Part shown: piece by piece, positions 11,828 through 24,745 of the stretch
Numbering within the stretch: the first letter of the stretch is position 1
Layout: every line of letters starts with the position of its first letter
Assembly (NCBI GenBank): GCA_902806565.1
Contig: CADCXA010000055.1
Span: 434,001 to 498,000 of the forward strand
Reading direction: 5' to 3'
Source: Hypoxylon rubiginosum
Lineage: Eukaryota > Ascomycota > Sordariomycetes > Xylariales > Hypoxylaceae
Length of the DNA: 64,000 bases
Program-made: the position numbers and the translations under genes
Notes under the pieces: model-generated
What the model was told of the DNA's origin: nothing
The model's input: only the letters and a program-made list of their open reading frames with translations
Databases searched by the model: none

Positions 11828-13462
11828 TTAAGACCTTAGGAAACTGAACAATGATCGCTCGAGAATGACACCGCCGGCACCGGCAGCAGCGACGGTCCAT
11901 AACCACCTGTTTCTCGCCTCGCCCAGACTTGGCCAGAAGCTGTTCTTAGTTTCCTTGTATTGCTGTAGCTGCTGGTACTTTACGGGGTTCCCCTTCAAGT
12001 AGCGCTTCTCTTGGTTCTCCTCATTTTCCTTGTCTCCACCGATGAAACGGAGGAAGACATAGTTGGCAGCAGGGCCAAGGAGTGTGAGGGGGTGTAGTTG
12101 TCCGACGCTGTAGAGTAAAAGGGGGAAGGAGAAGTGGCACAAGGCATCACCAAGGTAGCTGTTGGTAGTTAGCATATAGCCCCTTAATCCCAAAGATGCT
12201 GCGAGAACTTACTTGGGGTGTCGGACGATGCTCCATACGCCCTCGCGATTGAGATCGATACTCTCGGAACGAGCGTGCGTCTCCAGCTGGGTATCAGCCA
12301 GAACCTCAAGAACGTAGCCAGTGGTGAACAAGAAGACAGCGACGCTGTGAGCAAATGGCGATGCTTCTGGGAACGGTGCGGCGAGCGCGCTGGCGATCGG
12401 AGCGCGGAACGGTAGCGTGAACGGCAGAGAGATCAAGGTTTGAACGAGAGCCTCGGGCAAGAACATGGTGAAGAAGGCCTTGTTCCAGAAATTTGGTTCT
12501 TTCCTCTCATTCGTCTCATAGCGAGGTTCGTCTTTACCGCGTCGGAGGCTGCGCGACGCGACGCGGTAGAAGAGGCGGATGCCCCAGGCGCTGACACCGG
12601 TAAGCAGAAGCTTCTGGCTGTACGATAGCGCGTTCCAGGCGGCCGAGAGCGATGCTCCTTCGTACACCACGGGGATTCCGATGGCGCTCCACCAGGCGTT
12701 GGCAACTTGTGCGCTGGGCCATAGCCAGTCCTTTGCTTCTACTTTGTCGGTATATCGTCCAATACCGTACGCGATCACGCTCAGTCCGCCGTGGAAACCA
12801 AAAGAAGGCAGGATTGCGTGTTGGATGAGCCCAAGCGTGGAGGCCGTACCACCCAGTCCAATGTTGTTGGTAGAACCTGGTCTGAAGTGGGATCCGTAAC
12901 GATCTTGTTCGGCTCCCGATCCCTTCGGCAAGCTCTGGTTCACTCTCTCAGCAGATGGAGCCTTGTCTCCGCCGAACCAGCGTCCATATCTATCTTGCTC
13001 AGCACCCGACCCATGAGGAAGCCTCTTCTCAATGTCTGCCCTCGAAGGGAGCTTGTCGCCACCGAACCAGTTCTCGTATCTGTCCTGCTCCGCACCAGAA
13101 GTCTTGGGGAGCTTGTTTTGAATATCGGCTCTGGATGGGAGCTTATCCCCGCCAAACCATCGCTCGTAGCTGTCTTGCTCAGCTCCGGATCTCTGAGGAA
13201 GCTTCTCGCCAATCTTTTCAGCAGAGGGAAGCTTGTCCCCGCCGAAGGAGCGTCCGTAACGGTCTTGCTCGGCGCCCGAACCCTGGGGCATGTCGCGAGG
13301 GATTGCCTCCTTAACCCGATCAGCTTTATCGCCTCCGAACCAACCGCCGTATCTGTCTTGCTCAGCACCAGAGGCCTTGGGTAGGGCTTCCTGTACTTTA
13401 TCCTGTACCTTGTCGGCTTTGTTCCCGCCGAACCAACCACCGTAGCGATCTTGCTCAGCCAT
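11828..13462 (-). CDS. DUF1295/steroid-reductase-like membrane protein with N-terminal 30-residue repeats
   Basis: Two exons, 12213-13462 and 11828-12158, joined across a 54-base intron (GTAAGT, branch GCTAAC, acceptor CAG). They give 1,581 bases and 526 residues. The splice restores the motif RHPNYLGD at 414-421, the hallmark of the DUF1295 / steroid 5-alpha-reductase-like fold, in which it helps bind the NADPH cofactor. Residues 2-197 are seven tandem units starting AEQDRYGxWFGGDK. Residues about 215-520 hold five to seven hydrophobic helices (GLIQHAILPSFGFHGGLSVIAYGI, LLLTGVSAWGIRLFY, SVAVFLFTTGYVLEVLAD and others). It probably acts as an ER-membrane oxidoreductase; the substrate is unknown. 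The odd part is the repeat extension, which normal family members lack. Without it the protein would be about 330 residues, normal for the family. Confidence 0.88.
12872..13459 (-). repeat. Coding tandem repeat, seven units of about 90 bases
   Basis: In the first exon of the DUF1295-like gene, units begin at residues 2, 33, 64, 94, 124, 154 and 184. The first two are 31 residues, the next four 30, and the last is cut short after 14. The consensus is AEQDRYGRWFGGDK, a variable Pro-Ser-acidic-basic stretch, then LPKGSG. Units differ at both DNA and protein level, so the array is not a very recent amplification. Confidence 0.9.
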
Positions 13463-14726
13463 TGTTGTTGATACAGTGGAAATGGACTAAACTCATTCGA
13501 AGGCTTGCAGCAATAGTAGAGGTTTAGCTGTTTAAATCATTTCCATCAAAGCCAACAAAGAGTAGAAAAGTTGTTAGCTACCTTAGGTAGATGCTGTACC
13601 TATGTAGGTCGTGAGATTGGAGAGTGAGGAGTTGATGACGTATGGTTACATGGATATGACGTACTACAACATATTTTCCTGACGGTAATATACACTCGTA
13701 TGGAATTTGAAAGGTAGAGACCTAATTCATAATACTTGCATAAGATCTTGATTCATTGCCTCTATTCAGGTTATGATCTACGGAATATGTCCTGCTTATC
13801 TATCACATTGTTGTCTTTCCAAAGTGGGTCGCTACCTCCCCCCTATTCATGCCCCCTATTACCTCCACCAAATGTAAATGTATATATATTGGAATATAGA
13901 ATGGCTATGAGCAGCACAATAACAAGAGACGTTTCTTTTTATATAATTACAGGTACTTACTAACAGTAGCAGCGGAAATTGCTTTGTATTCTATCGCCGT
14001 GAGATCTTGACTTAATCCGGGCAAATGGGTAGGTTTAGAATGGGTTAACAGAACTAAATCGCTACCCCTTCACTTACCTCCCTTGTTGGTCGAAGTAATA
14101 TATAATTGGGTAATGCATCTGCGGATAAGAGCTCAAGCTCGTCTGTAACAGTGGAATACTGTATTCGAAGCCAATACGTAGGGGGAGAGTAAGCCCGGCG
14201 TCGCCAATGAGAAACTGGAAATGAGTTATACTCAATGGAGATCGATGATGAGATAGCTCAACTTACTTCCCAGTAGATACGTCCACTACTATCGAAGTAG
14301 GGTACGAATTGTTGAGTTGAACTTGTGCCTCGAGACCTAATTTCTATGCTTGGCAAAGACACTGAGCATTGCTCAAGTAACATTCTGGCACGCGTTGAGC
14401 CAACACTGTTATAGCTAAGGTAGTTGCTTCAACGCAAAAATATTTGTAGACGATGAGGCTGTTGGAAAGCCAGTATCGCTTATTCTTAACACACTTTACG
14501 TACATGATCTGGTTGGAAAGCTACCTATGATCAGGAACATGATACTAGTTACGGAACATCACATGTACCGAAGTAATATAAAGTAGGCTCTTTTCAAGCT
14601 GAGAATATAATTTTCTTCTCATCGCATCGCACCCTCTTGTCTCTACACTCATCTTCAATCATCATAACATCAATACCATTCAACGACCTCAATACAAAAT
14701 ACGAAGATCTATTATCAACCGTCAGA
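13463..14726. other. Intergenic between divergent genes, no supported gene
   Basis: The stretch separates the divergently transcribed DUF1295-like and metallothionein-like genes, so it must hold both promoters. It includes a TACCTTAGGTAGATG motif at about 13,580 and a TATA-like box near 14,577. No coding signal is evident. Confidence 0.5.
14577..14583 (+). promoter_or_regulatory. Possible TATA box of the cysteine-rich peptide gene
   Basis: TATAAAG lies 150 bases upstream of the ATG at 14727, in a position that would give a leader of roughly 115 bases. This is by motif only. Confidence 0.3.
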
Positions 14727-14906
14727 ATGACTCAGCCTGCCGTTACTCACGTACCTGCCCCTTCGGTGGACTGCTCAAAGGTGGACCGCAAAGGCGAGGG
14801 TTATCCCAAAGCCTGTCCTTGTACCAAATGCAATCCCGACGGCTGCGGAAGCGGCGCGGAGGCTGCAACCGGCGTCTGTAAGTGGTGCAAGGACAATTGT
14901 AAGTGA
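14727..14906 (+). CDS. Small cysteine-rich, metallothionein-like peptide
   Basis: 59 residues from the ATG at 14727; an open frame upstream begins at TTG 14637 and is probably leader. The peptide has eight cysteines at 16, 30, 32, 35, 40, 51, 54 and 58, including CPCTKC and CKWCKDNC. Spacing of Cys-X-Cys and Cys-X2-Cys with several Lys and no signal peptide suggests a cytosolic metal-binding protein (metallothionein-like, inference). It does not match the very short fungal copper metallothioneins. It has one Trp near the C-terminus, which is unusual for a metallothionein. The end overlaps a possible donor (GTAAGT at 14899). Splicing to the TAG near 14,935 would change only the last residue into a short LYVWA tail. 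A role as another small Cys-rich protein cannot be excluded. Confidence 0.65.
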   Translation: MTQPAVTHVPAPSVDCSKVDRKGEGYPKACPCTKCNPDGCGSGAEAATGVCKWCKDNCK

Positions 14907-15379
14907 TACCACAATCACAATTTTCACAATCCCTAGGCCTGTATGTATGGGCTTAGATCTTAGGAGGCCCGGAGCAGACCAATGTCGATTAATCAACAAG
15001 ATTGGAATATTTCATATGTGATTAGATAGATAATAAAATTACAATAAAACTACATTCGTTACTATGCTATTGTCTAGCCTGAAAGAGACTTGTGTAATTC
15101 ATTAAACATTCCCTCTATTGTTTCTATTGTCTTGAAAAGGTGTTTTAAAAAGAGCTTAAAGACATTGCTGAGAAGGTGAAGTAAGAGCAGAGACAGGTAG
15201 GTACTAAGAAAGTGTTTGCTAAGAAAATGGTGAGAGGAAATCCTTCGATATCCCAGACAATCCGTTGCCTTCTTCTTAGATTATATCCAGTATCCAATGT
15301 CAGGTCGTGTGCTGGCCGCAGATGTAAAAAGGAATATTCTCAGTCCAACCATATATCATCTATCATTAGACACAAAGCC
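14907..15379. other. 3' region between two convergent genes
   Basis: AT-leaning untranslated or intergenic DNA. The plus-strand open frame at 15212 overlaps the end of the minus-strand gene and looks like chance. Confidence 0.5.
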
Positions 15380-16766
15380 CTAACCAACAGCGTGGTTTGC
15401 CCACAACCAAAGCAGCGTGATGAAGGATACAAGAAATCCACCAAAGGTCCAAGCCGTACTCCAGTCCCCGTACACAAAGCGCGAACCCATGATCAGAGCA
15501 AATAGAAATGTCGTTGCTAAAGGTACGATAATGTGTTGAGAGTCAAATTCCCAACCTTCCTGGATTAGAAGTCCATCAAACTCGAGCTGGCTTAGCGCTG
15601 GGCAGTGAATTTCCGAGATCTTCTGCAAGACGTCACTGTCAAAGTATAAGCTTTGTCTCATAGGTTTATCGTCTCAAGACCCGGAATACTTACCGCTCAG
15701 ATATGAGAAGACGATCTTGAGACAGCGAAGGGTTTAATTTGGCGAGACTCGGATCGAGAAATGCGCTTAGGAAGAATGATCGCAGCTTTAGACGTGACAG
15801 CTCCGCCTCGGCTTTGACAAACTCTTCCATTGTACAGCTGAAGGGTAGGGGTTCTTCGTTATATGAATACCAATTGGAAAGGTACTCAAGTGGCTCTTCA
15901 TTATAAAGCTCGCGCGTATCCTGACATCGGCGTTTATGGCGCACCATATCATCAGAAACTTCGTATTCGCAGCCATTAATATGGATGGAATTCAGCCGCT
16001 CTTCCGCCTCTTTCACCTCGTTGGCTAGACATCTATATTTGCCCTGGAATTCGATACTGTTTCCCCGTTTATAAGAGTCATCGAGCTTGCCCAGGATTGA
16101 AATCTAGAATTCCATGTGAGCACAGATCGAGCATATTACTGGTAGGTTACTAGGGGATGCAACCTTGACTTGTTCAACTGCCCTCACTCCAAACATGGGA
16201 ATATATCTTCTCCAGGAACCTCTATGTTCGTACCAAGCTTGATTAATAGCACTCCAAGTTTCCATATCATCGGCTTCCAGACGCACTTTGACTGGGATGA
16301 TCTCACAGCAAGTTTCTTTCCCCCAACATAAGAGAATATTCCCTGATTGACCACCGTCGGGCGGTAGAATAGGCTGAATATGTTCTATTATTTCGCGTGT
16401 TCGTTTGGCATGACCTGTTTCAAGGTAAATGGGAAATGTTTTGATTCCACCAGAACCCTTAACGGACTTTTTCGTACGACCAGCCTCTTTCTGCGTATCC
16501 CTAGCTTCTCCTAATGACAATACTCTGGGGCGCATCGATTTCGGTAAGAGTGGATGATTTGGGTAGTCGCGAGCCCCTTTTATTTGGGAAAGCAAGGAAG
16601 GCATATGGACCGTAACATATTGTAGGATGATATTTGTCGGCTGTTTATGTGAACTTGGATAAGGAGGTTGGCCTTGTGGCGAGCCTTCAAGATCATAGTT
16701 AACAGAAAAATGAGCATTGGCAACTTCTCTGACCAATACCGGTTCTGGACGACGTGGATCGGCCAT
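15380..16766 (-). CDS. Conserved fungal protein with two C-terminal membrane helices, function unknown
   Basis: Three exons, 16164-16766, 15694-16103 and about 15380-15650, give 1,284 bases and 427 residues. Intron 1 is 60 bases. Intron 2 is 43 bases if the ACAAAG acceptor is used; using the ATGAG six bases earlier would keep the frame but leave a 37-base intron, too short to be likely. The middle has a conserved-looking block around TWSAINQAWYEHRGSWRRYIPMFGV. Next comes an acidic, Tyr-rich segment (NEEPLEYLSNWYSYNEEPLP). At the C-terminus are two hydrophobic helices, IIVPLATTFLFALIMGSRFVY and AWTFGGFLVSFITLLWLW, with only a short tail. The large N-terminal part is presumably cytosolic and anchored by this hairpin. 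I recognise this as a type seen in many Pezizomycotina but know no function for it. Confidence 0.75.
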
Positions 16767-17948
16767 CGTGAAAATATAAATGGTGAAAATTTATGATATG
16801 AAAAACCACAAAAGTTAGAGAGTGAAGAAAGAAGATTGTGCAGGCCTGGCTACGCGTGAACGAATTTATAATTATAGCTTAGGCTAGAAATATGAAAACG
16901 CCTTGAAAACCGAGGTTGATGGCAAGGTAGGCTCTTGTACTACGCGACAAAAGGGGGGGATGGTTCTATTCAATCGATCATTGGCTCCCGTCTACAACAT
17001 TTGCACGCAGTTCAGGTAGCGTTCGAATATCCTGCAGTGATACAGATGATACTTTCCTTCTGAAAATCCATACCTCTAATCAACTGAGATTGTGGTTGGC
17101 CAACTATCTAGGTAGATTATGCCTCGTCCTAGATCCTCAGTTGCTTCGCCACGAGGCTGAAACCCAAATTCCGTCCATCGTGAGTTGCACTGCTGCAATC
17201 GTATAATCGGTATTCGCCAGCTGTCCTAGCACTGCCTCCCCTATCTGTCTATCCGAGCGTCCCTTCACTGAGCAATCCAATTCCAGTCTCGAAATCGAAG
17301 TAACACAATAAACTTACCTAGCTACAACGATGCTGATTCTGCGATAGGCCATAGCCTTCATCCGACGAGCGAGAACCTGCGAAAAAAGCGAAAAAGACGT
17401 CCTGCGCCTGAATACGTGTTGCTGCGCTCTCTGGGCTTCCGGGCGAGGTGGGGTGTATCCGACGCTCTTGGTATAAAGGATTAAGAATCTGGAAAATATT
17501 TCTCGCTGTGACGGAGCGAATAACGGTTAACGCCACACTATATTCCCGGCAAATTACGTGCCCGTTGATGATTAAGGGGCTACTGCCGCCGTGGTCCTTG
17601 TCTTATTCTAGCCGGAGCATACCTAGGTAGCGAGTAACAGCGGTGGAATACGCAGAGCACGAAGATGCTAACAACCCATCAACTGTGCGTCGCCCTTGAT
17701 GTCACTGAACGTACTACTGATCTTTTCAGTCAGCAACCTGTAACAACTAGAACGGCGAGCAAGGTAAAATAGGAAACCACATATGGCTGGCGAGTACCCC
17801 CTATATCTCGTTCGGTTCTACCATGTTATATCAATGCCAATTAGTCTGTATATTGATACCATAGGCCATGGTTGCTCCTCATCGTCCCAGTCATATTTCC
17901 TGTTTTCATAAGCTATACACAAACCCAACTCCATTCATCAAGCCCATT
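16767..17948. other. Intergenic, no supported gene
   Basis: It contains the promoter of the minus-strand gene at its left and the 3' side of the phosphoglucomutase gene at its right. TACCTAGGTAG is at 17,620. A 72-codon minus-strand frame at 17318 lacks support. Confidence 0.5.
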
Positions 17949-19931
<1,983 letters not shown>

Positions 19932-20710
19932 GGTGAATGTCTGCTTCAGCCTGTAGCTATCAATGGAATGGTCAATTCGTATGGGCAAAACCAGTGGGAA
20001 GTTTGAGAAATATAAGATGGATGTTCGTTTGGCGACAGGGGACGGGAAGAAATCAATAAAAACATATGACGATGATGGCGGGGTTAGGGGTTCTACGTAC
20101 CAGGGTGCCAGGTGCCAGGGTATACACGCTAGTCTGCTAGGTAGTATGGGCGAGCTGGGTGCTGGCTGGCTGGGGGGGACAGGGGGAACAACGCAATAAG
20201 GACTGGAATTAACGAATAGAACCATCTAAGAACGCAAGGTGATCTCATTTTCCCAGTGGAGTGTGACCACCGGAAGCCATCACAGTCTGCACGTGTTTAT
20301 ACACACGTTAGCGAGCATAGATTACACCTAGCTTCACATCTAAACACAGTAGTTGTACCGTGCGGCTTTACTCTCACTCATAAAAGACCACCAATCATTT
20401 TGTCACTCTGCATTATCATGTTCTGGACCGCATCTACGAGCCATCTACAAGCCATCAACTCTGCCACGAAAAGCCTGACATGTAAATTATTGAATCCATA
20501 TTGGCCATGTGCGTCTCCGTTCAATATTCGCGCCAGCCACCATCAAGGAGTCTGGCACAATAGGGGTATCTTCAACACCAGCTAATTTTGTAGCCCACGT
20601 GCAAATTGACATGTATCGGATACACAGGGAGATGCAATCTATATATGCAGACTTGCAGACTTGCCACCGTGTTGAATGTTCCGGCCTTAATTTCCATCCC
20701 GCCTGACCTG
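19932..20710. other. Promoter of phosphoglucomutase and 3' side of oligoribonuclease
   Basis: I find no supportable gene. The short frames at 19963 and 20256 are plus-strand and lack any family character. Confidence 0.5.
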
Positions 20711-21342
20711 TCATTTATTCTCTTGACTGATATTCACATTGTCGAAAATCATCTCCTTGTAATATCGCGCCTCAGCGATACTTTCCAAAATATCCTCCTT
20801 TGCCTGATGCAATCCCTGCTTCATTGGCGCGCCCCGAGTAACATTCCTAGGACACCATCGTCGCGCGGCTTCCTTCAGACTGCTGACATCCAGGATCCGG
20901 TGATGTAGGTAGTCGACCACCTTCTTGTACGGCTCTTTTCGCAGAAAAGCGCGGTCTGCATGCACGCTATTGCCGGCTAGTAGTGCGCCTCGCTCGGGTA
21001 TATACTTCTTGATGTACGCGAGAAGCTCGTCCGCTGCTTGTTCAGGTGTTACTTTAGACGCCACCACAGCAGCAGTCAAACCACTCTTCTCGTGAGTACG
21101 AGTGCACCACTCGTCCATCTGGTCCATCCTCTCCTGGGATTGATGGATGACAGTTCCCCACCCATCCTCATCCATAACATCTAAAGTGCCTGTAGTGATG
21201 ATGCAGAAGATCTCAATGATCTCCTCCTGGTCGGGGTTAAGACCTGTCATCTTGCACCATATGTCAGTTCAGCATCGCAGTCGCAATCAGAAGGGGTGTT
21301 TACCTCGCAGTCAACCCATACAAGTGCGCCATTGTTTGCCAT
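20711..21342 (-). CDS. Oligoribonuclease (REXO2/Orn family, DEDDh exonuclease)
   Basis: Two exons, 21304-21342 and 20711-21250, separated by a 53-base intron, encode 192 residues. The enzyme degrades 2- to 5-nucleotide RNAs in the 3' to 5' direction and is the last step of RNA decay; eukaryotic members work in mitochondria and cytosol. Catalytic residues are complete: Asp11 and Glu13 in WVDCEMTGL (the motif is created by the splice), Asp112 in NSVHADRAFL, and His161 with Asp166 in LHQAKEDILESI. The rest (EIFCIITTGTLDV, HHRILDVSSLKE) is typical. There is no ATG upstream in frame, only a TTG at 21531 far upstream, so the 13-residue first exon is the likely start and no mitochondrial presequence is encoded in this model. 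Confidence 0.95.
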
Positions 21343-21970
21343 GGTTATTCTAAACCTAAGGAACTTGATGAATATTCGATAAAAGATGTGGAAGTCCAGT
21401 AGTGTGGGCGAAACAAGGAGTATGTTTAGATCAACGAGCCCTAGGGAATAGGTTGAGGAATTATGACTTTGTGTCACGTGATTGTGTGATGGACTGAATA
21501 AAAAGTAGGACGAAGATAGAGATATGGTCAAATGGTAAGTTGAAATGAAGAAAATACGAACTAATAGTCGATAGTCGAGGCCGTCAAGATACCATCCAGG
21601 TATATAGTTTGTTGATTGCTTGCTAGATGTCTCGCAGTAGAAAGAGTCACTAAAAACTGGGGTCCCTGAGCTAGCTGGCCCGCAGTTGAAGTCAATTATT
21701 ACTGGCTATATCGACCATTGAGTACGGTACGGGACTCATGATAAAACCTCTTTAATCTTTAGTTCAGAAACCATACTATATTTGTCTTATGTAGGTACCT
21801 AGGTAACGGTGCGGCACGCCCTTTGGTGAACGAAGTCAATGACTCACATGATGATGGTTGACTAGTACTAGGTGTCGACCGAGGTTTAGGTCTATGAATA
21901 TTCCGAGTGCAGCCAGCAAAATTTTGGAAACTGATACTATAATTTGATTTACGTTTAAGACCCAATCGAC
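21343..21970. other. Divergent promoter region
   Basis: Shared upstream region of the minus-strand oligoribonuclease and the plus-strand methyltransferase. It holds GTAGGTACCTAGGTAAC at 21,791. No gene is seen. Confidence 0.5.
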
Positions 21971-22768
21971 ATGTCTACTACTTCAGATCCGTCGCTCTCA
22001 TCGATCCGCTACTTACCTACTAACGAAGCCTACAACCGCTGGGCGGCGGTCTACGACACAGATGGCAATTTCCTACAGGCGCTAGACACCATCGAGTTGA
22101 AGACGTTGTTCCCGCAATTCCTACGGTCTGTCACGTCGCCCAAGCCCTGGCGTATCGTAGACCTGGGCTGCGGTACGGGCCGCAATACTGCCCTTCTCCT
22201 TACGGTGCCGGATATCGAAGAGGCGATCGCGCTAGATTCGAGCGAGGGCATGCTCGAAGTGGCGCGGTTGCGACTACAGCAAGCAGGCGACGGAGCAAGT
22301 CCTTCGGACCTGGTACCGCTGCGAGCAACCCCGAAGCTGCGCCTTGAAGTCTTCGACATGCTAGCAACGCCATCTCCTCCGGCGTCCGCGCAGCAGGCGG
22401 ATGCCGTCATCTCTACTCTCGTTGTCGAGCACGTGCCGCTGCCGGCGTTCTTCTCGCAGGTCTCGCAGATACTCAAGCCTGGCGGCGTACTCCTGCTAAC
22501 TAATATGCATGCGCACATGGGCGCGATCAGCCAGGCAGGGTTCGTAGATGCAGATACTGGCGAGAAGATACGACCGACAAGTTATGCGCACACTGCCGCG
22601 GATGTAGTGGCAGAAGCGGGGAGATGGGGTCTGGAGGTAGAAGCGGGTGGGATCAAGGAGAGAACTGTAGACGAGAGCATGGTGGAAAAGCTGGGGTCTA
22701 GGAGTAGGAAATGGATTGGTGTTACAGTCTGGTTTGGAGGCATATTCAGGAAGAGAGCAAGTTCGTGA
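21971..22768 (+). CDS. Class I SAM-dependent methyltransferase
   Basis: This intronless gene encodes 265 residues. Motif I is RIVDLGCGTGRNTALL at 61-76, which binds S-adenosylmethionine. The acidic residue after strand 2 lies in EAIALDSSEGML, followed by DAVISTLVVEHV and the later strand motif LKPGGVLLLTNMHAHMG. The N-terminal YNRWAAVYDTDGN is like that of small-molecule or quinone methyltransferases, but the acceptor cannot be predicted. The Pro/Ala/Gln-rich insertion at about 130-145 (ATPSPPASAQQ) is unusual. The other methyltransferase 500 bases downstream is not close enough to be a tandem duplicate. Confidence 0.88.
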   Translation: MSTTSDPSLSSIRYLPTNEAYNRWAAVYDTDGNFLQALDTIELKTLFPQFLRSVTSPKPWRIVDLGCGTGRNTALLLTVPDIEEAIALDSSEGMLEVARLRLQQAGDGASPSDLVPLRATPKLRLEVFDMLATPSPPASAQQADAVISTLVVEHVPLPAFFSQVSQILKPGGVLLLTNMHAHMGAISQAGFVDADTGEKIRPTSYAHTAADVVAEAGRWGLEVEAGGIKERTVDESMVEKLGSRSRKWIGVTVWFGGIFRKRASS

Positions 22769-23275
22769 ATACTATATACTATAGTCCTTAACTTATAAAA
22801 CGGCGATTCTTACTCTGAAATCTGAGGGCCAAGTAAAAACGGACAGTCAATATGTATGACCTGCATATAGGCGGAAGAAGCATTGCAAGGTATCACGGTA
22901 TGAGCTGGACTAGATTGGCGTGATGCGTCTCGGTGATGACTCAAGCATCTAATGTGGGGGTTAGAAATCACAATGCTTAAGTAAGGCTATGGATCACAAC
23001 GATATAAGATCTAGATTACAAGGAGACGTCTAAGTGAGCTATTAAGTGAGGTTAAACAAGGAGAAGTTGGTGTTGCTCGTAATATAAAAAGAGCATCGAG
23101 CATCTTTTTTAGCGGACTGGGTACCTGGATGAACTTATGTATACGGTATCTACTCACCTGCCTGACCATTTCATCTTTGTAGGATGAGCAACTAATGTAA
23201 CAGGTGTAAAATTACGATAGCGATCGACTGAAAAGATTCGAGGCATACAACCAGTGCAACAATCTAAAATCGATC
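22769..23275. other. Intergenic between two methyltransferase genes
   Basis: AT-leaning spacer with nothing recognisable; it includes the promoter of the second methyltransferase. Confidence 0.5.
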
Positions 23276-24010
23276 ATGTCGCAAAACATATACGACCAGC
23301 AGGAGTTCTTCGAGAACTATATCCAGCTAGACCGCCAAGTTCGAGGACTCGCAGGTGCACCAGAATGGCCACAACTAAAGGCGATGCTTCCGAATCTTGA
23401 CGGCCTCAGCGTACTTGACCTGGGCTGCGGATTTGGCTGGTTCGCTCGGTTCGCTAGAGAAAACGGCGCTGCTTGCGTCCGTGCGATCGATCTCTCTGAG
23501 AAGATGTTGGACAAGGCGCGAAGCTTGACTGATGACGAGAATATCGAGTACGAGAGAGCCGACCTCGAGGAGCTAAGATTAGCTGAGAACCAATATGACC
23601 TAGTCTTCAGCTCTCTCACTTTCCACTACCTTGTCAACCTCCCGACATTGATCAAGGAAGTCAGTAAGAGCTTGAGACCATCGGGACGATTAATATGCTC
23701 CATTGAGCATCCGATATATACCTCGCCTTCAAAGCCAAGCTTCGTTGTGGATGAAGAGACGGGGCGTCAGTTTTGGCCCTTGGACGGCTATCAGAGCGAA
23801 GGGTTACGATCGACCAACTGGTTTGTTGAAGGTGTCAAGAAGCAGCATCGGACAATGGGGACCTATATTAACATCCTGCTGGACAATAGTCTTCAACTGA
23901 CAGATCTTGTTGAATGGTGTCCAAATGAAGAAGAACTGAAAATACATCCATCTTGGGAAAAGGAGCTGAAGAGACCGACTTTCTTGTTGATAGGTGCAAC
24001 AAAACGGTAA
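23276..24010 (+). CDS. Class I SAM-dependent methyltransferase, bacterial-type
   Basis: This intronless gene encodes 244 residues. It begins MSQNIYDQQEFFENY and has motif I VLDLGCGFGWFARFA at 46-60, the acidic residue in VRAIDLSEKML, the post-motif DLVFSSLTFHYLVNL, and LRPSGRLICSIEHPIY. The whole length resembles small-molecule methyltransferases that are common in Proteobacteria and also found in ascomycetes, with the same tail features (WFVEGVKKQHRTMGTYINILL and the final RPTFLLIGATK). The lack of introns and the bacterial look allow an old horizontal transfer, but that is inference. The acceptor substrate is unknown. Confidence 0.88.
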   Translation: MSQNIYDQQEFFENYIQLDRQVRGLAGAPEWPQLKAMLPNLDGLSVLDLGCGFGWFARFARENGAACVRAIDLSEKMLDKARSLTDDENIEYERADLEELRLAENQYDLVFSSLTFHYLVNLPTLIKEVSKSLRPSGRLICSIEHPIYTSPSKPSFVVDEETGRQFWPLDGYQSEGLRSTNWFVEGVKKQHRTMGTYINILLDNSLQLTDLVEWCPNEEELKIHPSWEKELKRPTFLLIGATKR

Positions 24011-24745
24011 TTCGTTTACAAAGTCGCGTTATAATGATTAGGTACTACATATATGTATGTACTCATTATAACAATACTTGCCAGATAGCCATGAGCCTGT
24101 CAGGTACGTGTCAGGTACGTCGGATTCCTCGGATCATAGGGTATTAACGAGGTATCATTAGAAATTATAATTCCTCTAGTTCTAATCTATTTAATTAGTT
24201 CTCTCGTAACCATACTTCCTATGCCAAAAAGGTTTCATTGAACAGTAACCCTTTTGTAGGTCCCCCCGATGCCATACTACTCTGTTACAATGATCAACGC
24301 TATATAAGAATAACCAGACTGGAATGCGGGTTAAATATCGGTAATATTCGCGTCGAATCCGTGGACCCGTCGCAACCAAGCTGGCGCCAGAGAGCACTCG
24401 TAAAGCTACATGTACCTGCGCTTTGTCGTCATCCCTTGATGCGCGAAACGTTCCTCGATTCTCCAGCTCCATCATCGACGCCTTCTTAATCCCTACCGCG
24501 TTATCTCCCAATTTGCAGCGCTGCTATTCGAATACGAACTGATTTCTACGACTAGCGACACCCCCGAACCCTTAATACCCCTACGTTCCGTACGTCTACG
24601 TTGCGAGCTTCCCGTACCAAAGGAAATAAGGCTCGGAGCTTCCGAGCTTCTCATACCTCCCACATCAGCAATCACTCCTACCCACGTCCCGGCACAAGGC
24701 TGGGGAGGAGGCATGCTTGAGAGGTTACAGCAGAAAACTGCTTGA
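24011..24745. other. Upstream region of the VPS9-ankyrin gene
   Basis: No supported gene. Small frames on both strands (24191, 24238, 24493) overlap one another and show no family features. An in-frame TGA at 24743-24745 directly precedes the start at 24746, which supports that start. Confidence 0.55.

Noticed and set aside
12791..13384. 197-codon plus-strand open frame opposite the DUF1295-like gene
   Set aside because: It is the antisense shadow of the 90-base coding repeat; the minus strand carries the conserved protein.
15657..15693. 37-base second intron in the gene at 15380
   Set aside because: Shorter than usual fungal introns; the acceptor six bases later keeps the frame and gives 43 bases. 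I could not fully exclude the shorter form.
21343..21531. Upstream extension of oligoribonuclease that could be a mitochondrial presequence
   Set aside because: The extension starts at TTG with no ATG in frame, so the ATG at 21342 is preferred.
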